Assembly (NCBI GenBank): GCA_039602395.1
Contig: JBCNJP010000226.1
Location: 1-64,000, forward strand
Origin: Deinandra increscens subsp. villosa
Lineage: Eukaryota; Streptophyta; Magnoliopsida; Asterales; Asteraceae
DNA length: 64,000 bases
Direction: 5' to 3'
Shown: in pieces, positions 1 to 9,858 of the stretch
Layout of the letters: every line of letters starts with the position of its first letter
How positions within the stretch are numbered: the first letter of the stretch is position 1
Made by a program: the position numbers and the translations under genes
The notes under the pieces: generated by a model
The model's input: only the letters and a program-made list of their open reading frames with translations
What the model was told of the DNA's origin: nothing
Database searches by the model: none

Positions 1-1009
1 AACATCACCCTGTTTGCTCACTTGTATCATACACATGCGCAAGTAATCAAAAAATTAATCATGCATATTTGTTTTTTATAATATTTTTTCATAAATAATC
101 ATGCATATTTATTATTTATTCTTGGTGAAATATCGTACAACAAAAACACTTCATTTGTTAAATACATTACTATGTGTCAAATGTGACATTGATGTGGTAT
201 ATGAGCCTTGCTATATCATGTTTTTATGTACTATGAATATTTTGTTGTTAACATGTTTAATTTTATAAACGTTTCGATAAAAATCATATTCAAAATCGAC
301 TCGTTTACCTTTCAACCTATTTTTTTTAATCTTTATGCTTTATATTTAGAGTTTTTTATTTTTAACTTTTTATTTATTCTAATAACAATTTCGTCTTTTA
401 AGTTTTAATATTATCAACGCTCCCTCGTAACGCGAGGATAATCTACGTATTTATATTTATTGATGTTCTAACACTTTTTTCTTTCATGGTCTCAACACTA
501 TCGCTCAACATGGAGACGTGGTTTGATAAATTTGGTAAAGATAAACAATTTGTTGAATTTCTAAAGATAGATAATAATTTATAAGTAAATCACAAAAAAT
601 ATATAAATATGAAATACGGCCATGAGTGATTATAGATTATTCTTAAATAGCCACGTTATCCATAATTAATTATTATCGTGTATTCTCTCTAATTATTTAT
701 TAGTATTGAAAAAATCATTCTATAGATCACATGCCTATTTTTAATATTCTTCGTGCAACGCAACCCATTTCAAATCTAATTTTTTTGGGTCATAATCTTC
801 CCTAGAACGTTCTAAATAGATTGCTTTTTAAGTTAACTAGTCACTGATCCAGGTAAATACTCGAGGTTATGATATAAAAAGATTTATGCAAAATAAAAGA
901 TGAACCTAAATTGAAAAAATAAATTGAACTGAATAATACATAAAGCTAAAGAGCCGATAAATATTCAATAATATTTTACAAGTTTAAAAAGAAAGAATTG
1001 AATACAATG
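1..1009. other. AT-rich intergenic DNA, no gene seen
   Basis: AT-rich sequence without a convincing coding frame. The short open frame at 208-408 is rich in Phe, Ile and Tyr codons and looks like chance in AT-rich DNA. A near-duplicated AATCATGCATATTT motif lies at about 57-110. Downstream sequence of the Helitron helicase remnant (next feature) probably extends into this stretch, but I could not find a Helitron 3' terminus. Confidence 0.5.
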
Positions 1010-1248
1010 TTTTTGGTTACATTCATCTGGCGACCATCTTTATCTAAACTTAAGATTCTAAAACCTTTTTTTTGCTTTTCACTCTTAATAGAGCAACGTA
1101 CAACTGGTCATAGAAGAATACCGGGTTCTTTAAAAACAGTCAAACTCTAGACAACGATTGACCTTAGTTTTTATTATGGTCATTGCAAAAAAAACGAAAT
1201 TAAAAATTGTCTTCTTTGAAATCTGTAAGCAATCCGCTTATTTGTTGG
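1010..1248 (-). pseudogene. Helitron helicase (RepHel) C-terminal remnant, part 1
   Basis: Read on the minus strand with frameshifts allowed, this stretch gives the order of motifs found at the C-terminus of plant Helitron PIF1-like helicases: an FQRRQF-like segment, then FAMTI followed by a degraded NKSQGQSLSRV-like block, a LFLKNPVF-like block, and DQLYVALLRVKSKK. Several stops and frame changes are present, so it is dead. It is cut at the right by a young LTR element; the upstream part of the same reading continues on the other side at 12986-13070. The Helitron protein would be a Rep nuclease plus helicase for rolling-circle transposition; the Rep part was not found. Confidence 0.6.
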
Positions 1249-1643
1249 TGTAGGTCCGAAATCAAACCAAGAACACGATATTTAATCGTAAATGAGTGCG
1301 GAATCCTCAAGAACGATTGATTCAAGAAACAAGTAGATGAAATAGATTAGATCTAAGGTAAAGATCTAATCTTGAATGAAGAACCCACTTGTGAAGCTGA
1401 TCGTAAATGGAATGAAGAACAAGAAATCGTAAACCTTGAATATTGTATTAGAAAAGCTTGGTTACAAAGAAAATCAAGTGGGTTTATATACTCCCACTAT
1501 ACAAATCGTAAACCTAGTTGAAGCCCACATGGCCCAATCATAAACACTAAACAAGCCTACTAACTAGAACATTATAAGCCCAAAACTAATATAAACTAAG
1601 CCCAATTACAAATGTTCATGCCTTAAATAAGCCTAGCCCAACA
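1249..1643 (-). repeat. 3' LTR of the composite Copia-type element
   Basis: 395 bp. On the minus strand it begins TGTTGGGCTAGG and ends GGACCTACA. It appears identical to 12586-12980. It contains several ATCGTAAA-type motifs shared with the element's leader. Confidence 0.92.
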
Positions 1644-1656
1644 ATCTTCCCCTAGG
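1644..1656 (-). other. Polypurine tract of the composite element
   Basis: Minus-strand CTAGGGGAAGAT directly precedes the 3' LTR. This is the expected plus-strand primer position and fixes the element's orientation. The same AGGGGAAG core precedes the internal LTR-like copy at 4618. Confidence 0.75.
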
Positions 1657-1679
1657 CATGAATCATTTGAACTTCTCTT

Positions 1680-2087
1680 CTACGGCAGCAGGAGGTCAAA
1701 CCTGAAGGTGTTCTGAACGTTGTTTGACCACCACTTGTTCGCTACAATCCGCTCTGCAGTCCCATGAAAGATTCCCACCCTCACAGCATTCTCCATATCA
1801 TTTTCATCACCAAGTATAGGCTGTGAGGCGAGTAGCTTTATGTCTCTTTCTCCAAAACGCAGCAGATCAACTGGATCATAGAAGCGAAACTGCCTCAGAC
1901 CTTTGCATAGAACCACCACCTCGTGAGTTGTTGGATCATAGCACCAGCAGTCAAAGTTTTTGACCAGTGTACCGTCTTCGATTTCATCCAACATATTGAT
2001 CACTCGTGTGCGCTTGGTGGGTGGTCTTCTAGCTTCACCAATTGCATCCCCAGTCACAGGGTCAGTTCCCGTCTCAACCCATCTCAC
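1680..2087 (-). CDS. Uncharacterised retroelement-associated ORF, 135 aa
   Basis: Open frame of 135 codons near the 3' end of the composite LTR element, about 36 bp from its 3' LTR. I do not recognise a named domain. Visible features are a WCYDPTTHEVVVL segment, a LRQFRFYDPVDLL segment repeating the aromatic-DP theme, and charged ends; there is no signal peptide or membrane helix. The position, downstream of where pol would sit, suggests a remnant of a C-terminal extension or a captured piece. The same strand as gag favours an element-encoded origin. The first Met may not be the true start. It could also be chance, although its balanced composition in an AT-rich region argues for past coding. 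Confidence 0.4.
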   Translation of the reverse strand: MRWVETGTDPVTGDAIGEARRPPTKRTRVINMLDEIEDGTLVKNFDCWCYDPTTHEVVVLCKGLRQFRFYDPVDLLRFGERDIKLLASQPILGDENDMENAVRVGIFHGTAERIVANKWWSNNVQNTFRFDLLLP

Positions 2088-2479
2088 CTGTTGATGAAAG
2101 GAGCTCGGAGCAAACTTCTGATCTCAGGCTCAGTCCATGAGATGCTCTGGAGGGTTTTCCAAAAATGCTGGAATACAGTGATCATGATCAAATTTGATTG
2201 GTTCGTCAATAACATTTCCTGCCATCTGAGACAAACAAGACATATGCATCAGATTTGATCATGAAAGAGCAATTATGATTATCAACCCTTAACGTGTTCA
2301 ATTCACGATCACATTTTACTTTTTAACTTCACAAAATTTCAATTTGAACATTTTTCGGGAAAATAATTGAATTCAGAACATGCTTACAAACACCGACAAA
2401 TTTTATTTCAAACACGTTCAATTTAAATGAGATTTCCAAAATTGTTAAGTGTTTATCATTTTAATTTTCATTTTATGTG

Positions 2480-2745
2480 TGATTACGATTCAAGGATGAG
2501 TTCACGATCCTCTATATGGGTTTACGATCCGCTTTATGAGATTACGACTGGTCCAATCGTAATTAAACAGGCCCAATCGCAAACACTTAAGATTGACCCA
2601 AGCCCGATCGTAAACGATCAAAACAGCCTTTTGTCGTTTTCTCCGGTCATAAACGAGTCAATCGTGAACACCGGAGTCGTAAACGTGACTCGCAAACGGT
2701 CACACTTCTTCTTCTTCATCAATGCGATCGTAAACACCGAGAATC
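2480..2745. repeat. Cluster of CGTAAAC / TTTACGA motifs, second block
   Basis: Short motifs such as GATCGTAAACG and ATCGTAAACACC, with reverse forms TTTACGATCC, recur here. They match the block in the element's leader (12060-12540) and the LTRs. The role is unknown; see the findings. Confidence 0.6.
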
Positions 2746-3460
2746 ACCATAGACGAACCTGCAACTTCTCGAAAACAGGATAAACACAACAAACTTCAAA
2801 AATAAACACACATCACTACCTTTAAACACTTCACGAGACAAATCTGACTATAAAACACTGAGAAATCGATACAAACACTGAAAAGAAATCTCAACCGATG
2901 ATGTTTTTTTTTTTTTTAGGGTTCGGAACGAGTAACCGAGAAAAGACAGTGAAAACGGTCGATTAACAAAGGGGTAATGGTCGGAAATCGATAATGAACA
3001 CGGTGGAGAGGTTTGGCTGCTCGGCGGTGGTCGGAATCGGGCAGGAGGAAGGTTTCCGGCGACAGGCGGCGGAGTTAGGGTTTGAAAGGGGCGGAGGTCG
3101 TGAATGGAGGAGAGAGAGAGAGAGGGTCGTAATTGGGGAATCGGAAACAACAAAAAGGTTTTATATAACAAATTTACACTTTGCTCCCCTCCTTTAAACC
3201 GTAAACATTAATGTTTCACATAAGCCCCTCAATTTTCTTAAAACTCACACAAGTTCACCCCAAACTTGAAAATTCTCATAAAAATTGAGATTTTGACATT
3301 TTGAGAATTTTACAAAACTTCCCCTCAGAATCATACCCGAGTATCCGATCATGATCATGAAAAATTAAAAAGTTTAAACAGATAAAAACAAAACCAAAAA
3401 TAAATATTTACAAACCTGGTGCTGGTAAATTTCACAGATAATTTTAGACAAGTCTTTGAC
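2746..3460. other. Interior of composite element, GC-rich patch, no gene
   Basis: A 250-bp GC-richer patch (about 2930-3160) reads openly on both strands and contains a (GA)n run at about 3109-3124. It looks like a leader or captured 5' region of a gene, but I recognise no protein. The rest is AT-rich. Confidence 0.35.
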
Positions 3461-3474
3461 TGAGGAACCCTTTT

Positions 3475-4196
3475 CAGCTTCCGTTACTTGACACTCTAGA
3501 CAATTGTCAGGTGGTTTGAACACGGGAACTCACATCTAGTTAAGTGCTTAAATATAGTACAAATTTACCGATATGTTTAACCGTCCCCACACCCAATTTT
3601 CCATAGCAAAACCTACCCAACCTCAGAGTTTATTGAGGATTCACAAACCCCCAACTTGAGGAACCATGCAATACTGTTTTGACTACCACTTATTTCCATT
3701 TTTCATACATTATCAGTTGATGATCAGGTCGGTCGCATAAGCACGCAGAGAAGACCAACTGAATAATTTTATTTTATTTTCTTTTTCTTTTTCAGAATAT
3801 TCATTTTTGAATTCTTTTTCTTTTTCTTTTTCTTGCAGCTTCCGTTACTTGACACTCTAGACAATTGTCAGGTGGTTTGAACACAGAAACTCACATCTAG
3901 TTAAGTGCTTAAATATAGTACAAATTTACCGATATGTTTAACCGTCCCCACACCCAATTTTCCATAGCAAAACCTACCCAACCTCAGAGTTTATTGAGGA
4001 TTCACAAACCCCCAACTTGAGGAACCATGCAATACTGTTTTGACTACCACTTATTTCCATTTTTCATACATTATCAGTTGATGATCAGGTCGGCCGCATA
4101 AGCACGTAGAGAAGACCAACTGAATAATTTTATTTTCTTTTCTTTTTCTTTTTCAGAATATTCATTTTTGAATTCTTTTTCTTTTTCTTTTTCTTG
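3475..4196 (-). repeat. Tandem pair of 361-bp units inside the composite element
   Basis: Two head-to-tail copies, 3475-3835 and 3836-4196. Each begins CAGCTTCCGTTACTTGACAC and ends in a CTTTTTCTTTTTCTTG pyrimidine tract. They differ by only a few bases (for example GGGAA versus AGAAA near the start, TCGGTCGC versus TCGGCCGC). A third, more diverged copy lies at about 5815-6190. Confidence 0.9.
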
Positions 4197-4199
4197 TGG

Positions 4200-4617
4200 T
4201 GTTGTCTTATACAGTATAACCATACGATATTTCTATCATAAACGAGTGCGGAATCCTCGTAGGTGATTGATTCAAGAATAATAGTAGAAGAATAGACTAG
4301 ATCTATGAAAAAGATGAAGTCTTGAATGAAGAACAACTACTATGAAGCAATGAAGGCTGATCGTAAACACTCACAAAAACAAGAAATCGTGAACAAGTAA
4401 TCTCCAAAGCTTACATGAATCATAAACATGAGGGTTTATATAGGCACCCAATGGGTTTACTATTGGGCCCCTTGTGAATCATAAACCCAATAGTAAACCC
4501 AAACCCAATCATAAACTAGCCTAAATACAATAGCAAACTAGCATATGATTCTAATGAAACCCTCTAAGCCCAACCCAACATATTTAATATTACAAGCCTC
4601 ATAATCTAGCCTCTACA
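4200..4617 (-). repeat. Diverged internal LTR of the same family
   Basis: Shares with the flanking LTRs an ordered series of matches, including GAGTGCGGAATCCTC, GATTGATTCAAGAA, TCTTGAATGAAGAAC and GGCTGATCGTAAA, and ends ...CTCTACA followed by ATCTTCCCCTAGGC, the same LTR-end and purine-tract arrangement. The left limit is uncertain by about 25 bp. It is much more diverged than the outer LTR pair. It is either an older nested LTR or evidence that the element is a chimera of two related elements. Confidence 0.75.
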
Positions 4618-5814
4618 ATCTTCCCCTAGGCTTGTGATATTAAATGTCTTCGATCTTTGAAATTCTTCTTCTTGAGTGGCTGGCCTAGATGCTGATGAAG
4701 ATTCTTTCCGCAGAAATCTTCATTGGGTTTCATGACGGGCACTTGGGACTTTCTCTTGATCAGCATCAGCTCGAACTTCTTGAAATGAACAAGTTAATGA
4801 GATGGAGGATTCTCAATGACTTGCTTCTTTTGAAAGAACTGGTTCTTGCTGTATCTTTGGTAACTGTCTTGAATCTCCAAAACAATTAGAGGTTAAATTT
4901 TGAAAACCCCTAACTGTGAAGAACTTGATTGTTGAACCTGGATCTTCATGATCTCTGACTGCTCTCTGCATCACTTTCTTTTTCAAAGATTGACTTGAAA
5001 TCTTCAGCTTCCCCTAAACTTGTGAGCATCTTCTTTGAAGAACTTTCGAAGCTTTTGAAAACTTGTAAAGACACCAACAACTTCCCCCTGAACAGTTGCT
5101 TTTCCAGATGGAAGACTTGTCCGGCTGGTTCTTTAACTTTGAGCAGCAGCAGCATCAGCAGCATCTTTCTATCATCAACCTGTCTGACACACATTTGAAA
5201 AAATATACTCCACCAGACATTTGATGACTGATCTTTGGGTTAGAGGTTAATTATCATCAGTTCAGTTGATTCAAATTAACAATATTTTAACCAAAAACCC
5301 TAATATAGATTACGGGTTTTCTATAAACTTCCCCTGAACCCAAGACCTCTAAAGACTTCCCCTTAGCTGATTACTTCCCCTCAGCTAAGGACTTCCCCTG
5401 AGATAATACATATCATCCTCGAGTTCCCTTCGGATACTATGTATTATGGAAGTCTTTTCGGATAATACTTATTATCCTCCCTCCTTCCCCTAAAAATTTG
5501 TCAAGATCTGACGGAGGAAGTCTTTTCCATTAGATAATAAGTATCATCCTCGAGTTCCCTTCGGATAATACTTATTATCCCATACTCCTTCCCCTAAAAA
5601 TTTGGCAAGATCTGTCGGGGGCACATTGTCATGCATTAAGACCCATGAAAAACACATTTTGACTTCTCAAATCAACCTGGCCAAGACGAAAACACATAAA
5701 AAGGAACTTAACGACTCACACACTAAAGATAAAAATAAACAAATACTTACCAAACCAAACATGAGAAAGTTTACAAGGGATCAAACCGTATGAATCTCAC
5801 TGAGGAACCCTTTT
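4618..5814. other. Composite-element interior with repeated CTTCCCCT tracts
   Basis: No recognisable protein. CTTCCCCT (AGGGGAAG on the element's coding strand) recurs at about 5008, 5081, 5331, 5355, 5375, 5392, 5484 and 5584. Two near-duplicate blocks of roughly 100 bp (about 5405-5510 and 5525-5615) contain CCTCGAGTTCCCTTCGGATA and end in CTTCCCCTAAAAATTTG. The short frames at 4946-5198 do not resemble a known family. Confidence 0.5.
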
Positions 5815-6190
5815 CAGCTTCAGTTACTTGACTAGTCCAGGTGATTGCCGGTATGTTTGTCCGCTTTAAACTCAAACCCGTTTAATCCCAACCGAATGTG
5901 TCATGCTTAATATAGTACACTATTACCGTCATGTTTAATTGTCCCCACACCCAAGCGTACATAGCAAAACCTACCCAACCTCAGAGTTTATTGAGGATTC
6001 ACAAACCCCCAACTTGAGGAACCATGCATCATCGTTATGACTACCACTTATTTCATTAACCATCAGTTGGTGATCAGGTCGGCCGCTAAGCACGCAAAGA
6101 AGACCAACTGAGTGATTATTTATTCTCTTTTCTTTTTCATTTTCTTTTTCTTTTCTTTTTCTTTTTCCTTTCTTTTTCATTTTCTTTTGC
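5815..6190 (-). repeat. Third, diverged copy of the 361-bp unit
   Basis: Begins CAGCTTCAGTTACTTGAC and keeps the middle block (CCCCACACCCAAGCGTACAT, then ACCTACCCAACCTCAGAG) and the TTTTTCTTTTTC tail of the 3475-4196 pair. The flank CACTGAGGAACCCTTTT before it matches the flank of the first copy. Confidence 0.8.
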
Positions 6191-6691
6191 TCTGTGGTGT
6201 TGTCAAGATAGCATAAACATGGTGTGTGAGAGAGTGAATACTAGGTATAATTACCACTCTCAACCCGTTTTTGTCGGGACTCAGTCTTTTAAACTATGCA
6301 ACCTAGGATGGGAAGCTAAACATATATATCTTTTAAGTTCACTGCACTTTCATTGGAGGTCATAAGTTTAGGTCGAGCCTACCGAGCATATCACCGTGGA
6401 GCTTGCCTTTCACTTCCGCCTTACGCGTGTCAGCCATCTCCAACCCGAACATTCATTTTACTTCCCCTAAACTTCTCAAAAACAAGTGCTCAATTGCAAG
6501 CAGAATTGATTGCTTCTCAGAGAAAAGCACACTATTTTTTAGGGGTCAACATTTTCATCTTCTTTACATTTCTTCCCCTTGCTTTTTGATTTTTAATGTC
6601 ACAATTTTGTGAGCATCATCATATATTTTTTTTTTAACAAAATAAAACACACAAACACACAAACAAATTAAATGACTTTACACACATCTGG
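6191..6691. other. Composite-element interior, no gene seen
   Basis: Unique-looking sequence with two further CTTCCCC tracts (about 6463 and 6572). Open frames at 6353-6612 have no recognisable domain. Confidence 0.4.
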
Positions 6692-7249
6692 CCAAGTGTG
6701 ACGCCCACTCCTAGACTTGGCCCTAGGAGCGGTCACGCATCGGATTTACTCATGAACACAAGGTACATCAGAGATAACTAAAGCAGCGGAAATAAAAACT
6801 TTTATTCATATGCCAAGTATTACATAGTAAGAGAGACAAATACAAAAGAGAAATAAACATCTCCACGCCAGTTCTCAAAAATGTCTTCTCTTGATAGCTT
6901 GACATTGTCTTGATAGTATATGCCACCTAGTTCCTGCTCACATCTCAGTCTTCCCTTTTCGATCCGAAGGTCCAGCCTCATCTGACATACATAACTTAAC
7001 AAGTCAGCTTACGCTGGTGAGTTCTACGTTTTGGGAAAACTTTACCTTTCGAAGGCACTTAGGTTTGTCAAACACATTTCTGCAATTAGACAATCAAACA
7101 CAAAGCATATAGCACATATATTCACATACTCTAACCTTGTGAATAAACTAACCTTCTGTTGCTTTGTCATCCTTGTCTCATATTAAATTTTATCTTAGGG
7201 AAATAGTGTTTCTACTTGCTTTACAAACACATCGTGTAGCAATGGTCCC

Positions 7250-7350
7250 TTTAGTTTTGACACTATATAGCTTTGACGCTATCTGGCTTTGACGCCACTT
7301 TAGCTTTGACGCTTTCTGGCTTTGACGCCGTTTGGTTTTGACACCATTGG
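7250..7350. repeat. Degenerate minisatellite in the solo LTR
   Basis: Six or so degenerate units built on GCTTTGACGC / GGTTTTGACACC, spaced about 15-19 bp apart. Confidence 0.8.
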
Positions 7351-8974
7351 GACAACACTATTTAACTTCTTGTTTCAGAAGCCCCTTACCCACCAATCTT
7401 TTCTCGATTACCATCCTTAATCTATTTTACTAGAAACATCGAAATGGCAATCTATCTTTCCTCTAATCATCACCATACAATCAATACATATAACATGCAA
7501 TTATAACAATTGAGAGTATTTTCACAAAACGTTATGTATATCAGCCCAAAATGGTTGAAAGCATTTAAACAATTTAAAAGAGGGCTCATAGAACTCACCT
7601 TAGCTTTGCAAAGCTATTATTCTGGGGTTAAGTTCTTGTGAATCAGTTTCTTAATGCCTTTAATGTAATGTCCCTATCAAGACATCCTAAATGTTACAAA
7701 TCACATTTAAGAATTACCTCATTATCCAAAACCCAACTTTTTATTGGTTAATACCCTTAATAGTCAAAATGACCATTTTGCCCCTTTTACATATTTTGTT
7801 ATATCTTTATCAATTCTTTGCTCCTTAACGTTTACCGCTCGTGTTTCCTCATGACCGATCATTTGGCGGAATTACTATGAGGAATAGTCACGGGGTTTGG
7901 AATTTGGTGACGATCGTTACCGGCCGTGTAGGCGTCATTGACGACCATGAGGCGGAATTACTACAATCGTTGCACCGAGTAATTTAATTATAAATTACCA
8001 AAATTTGAACTCATATATATTTAATATATATGTAAACATGTTACCATACCAAGTTTCAAGTCCCCATACCTTCCGGATTATTTTATATTAAATATCCATA
8101 TTCCGAAACCCTAATTTCCCATTTTTCTCGTTTCCATAGCAAAACTCATTTTTATACAGAACCATCATAGGGTATCATCCATTATGACATTTTATAATAT
8201 CCCTTAAAGCGGCAAAGCTTAATTCAAAACCGTTTACTCGATTTGGGCAAAACAATGTCGTGAAAACCCTAATCTTGACCCGTTTCCAATACTCATACCA
8301 AACCTTCACCAATTCTGAAATAAACTTAGGGCTTTCTTAAAACACATCAAATTAGGATTACCTACCAAAATTCAGAGCTTAATTCCCATCCGATCATCAA
8401 ATTTTACCCAAACAAGCTCAAGAACCCTAATTTGAGCATAGTTTTAAAAGTCATACTTAGAGATTGATTTAGCCAAAACTGAAAGAGGTTATTTTAGACC
8501 TTACCTAATAATGCTTGACTGCAGAAATTCGGATCTTAACTCTTCACCGTTTGAGAGAATTTGACCCGCGAAGTTTCTGGTTCGAACTAGGGTTTTTCGG
8601 TTTGGATTTCGGAAATTAGCAAGGATATTCGGCCGATTGGAGGGTGTATTTATACCCACTGAGTGCGCCTAAGGTCCCTACACGTGTCTAGGGTGACTCA
8701 TGCTCGAAATCAACACGTATACAGGGTCAATTTCGTCAAAACGTGCTGCCCAAGCCGAAAATCGTCGTTTTCTGTCCCAAATTGGGCGGAGGTACGCGAG
8801 CCCCCTCCCCCTCTCCGTCGCGTACCGCCTGGAACTATCAGGATTTGGCAGTTTTGGTCCCTCTAAGTTTTATTTACATTTCAGCCCCCTAACTTCTACC
8901 AAACTGTTATTTTATGCACCGAACTATTATAAAACATGATTAATAAAGTTTCTAAGGCTCGGGACACCCTCGAT

Positions 8975-9032
8975 GATATACGTATATATACGTATATATA
9001 TATATATATACACTTATATTTTTATATATATA
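8975..9032. repeat. TATATACG / TA microsatellite
   Basis: Alternating ACGTATATAT and TATATATA stretches inside the solo LTR. Confidence 0.85.
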
Positions 9033-9499
9033 TCTTTTGCTATTTTGCGTTCTAGCCCCTCAAACTTTACAACACTTATTATTTCATGTTATGGATCATA
9101 TTAGGATATATTTTTACTATATTCTAAGCCTTAAAATGTTTATAATAGTTATAGATACGTATAATATCCGTATACGTTGATAACTTTACATAATTTACAC
9201 TTTTGGCCCTTCTACTTTTCCATTAACTATTAATACATGTATGAAACTATCAATTCACACATATATCATCATGTTATTTGTATAAACATATATTTATCTC
9301 ACATTTTACTTTCTTTACCCTTTAACTCATCTGTTTATACAAATTTCATCATTTTGGCCATTAAACACGTATTTCTAACACATGAAATTTATCTAATGCA
9401 TAGTTTACCATTTTTATCAATCAAACTTACGTATTGATAATATAGACACGTATTTACTCTATATATCATGTACCTGTGAAATTGGGGTGTTACACCAAG

Positions 9500-9858
9500 C
9501 TAACTTTCAAAGTATTGATTTGAAAATTTTTAGAAAATAGGGTTTCATGACATGCACACTTCATTGCATTTGAAGTCAAACACTTAATCAATCAATTGAA
9601 AATTTTAGGAAATTTGGTTTGACTCAAAACACCCTTTGCCGCTTCATTCACACAACCAAGTTAAGAACAGTACCTTTCGTGCTGATTTTGACATTTTACC
9701 TCTCAAAGAGACATACATTTCATTGTATAGATATCTTGTCATTGACATGAAGATACGTCTCCTAAACTGTGCCTGGAACAATCACTTACCAACAAACAAC
9801 TTAATAAAAAAAATGTTAGTGATAATCCTCCTTGATTGTTCCTGCACACAGTGAGAGA
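9500..9858. other. Composite-element sequence just downstream of gag, no gene
   Basis: AT-rich DNA between the solo LTR duplication and the gag stop. No domain was recognised. Confidence 0.4.

Larger units (their letters stand above)
6697..9494 (-). mobile_element. Solo LTR, 2.8 kb, Ty3/Gypsy type
   Basis: 2,798 bp bounded by TGTGACGCCC and GGGGTGTTACA on the plus strand (TGTAACACCCC... on the minus strand, a common start for long plant Gypsy LTRs) and flanked by a perfect 5-bp duplication CCAAG (6692-6696, 9495-9499). There is no internal coding region, primer-binding site or second LTR, so it is a solo LTR left by recombination between two LTRs. Assignment to a Tekay-like chromovirus clade is only a guess from the length and ends. 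It lies inside the composite Copia-type element and interrupts its region downstream of gag. Confidence 0.85.

Noticed and set aside
208..408. 66-codon hydrophobic ORF
   Set aside because: Phe/Ile/Tyr-rich composition expected from AT-rich DNA; no homologous motif or flanking gene structure.
2848..3197. Overlapping open frames on both strands in the composite element
   Set aside because: GC-rich patch with a (GA)n run. Both strands are open, which argues against a selected frame.
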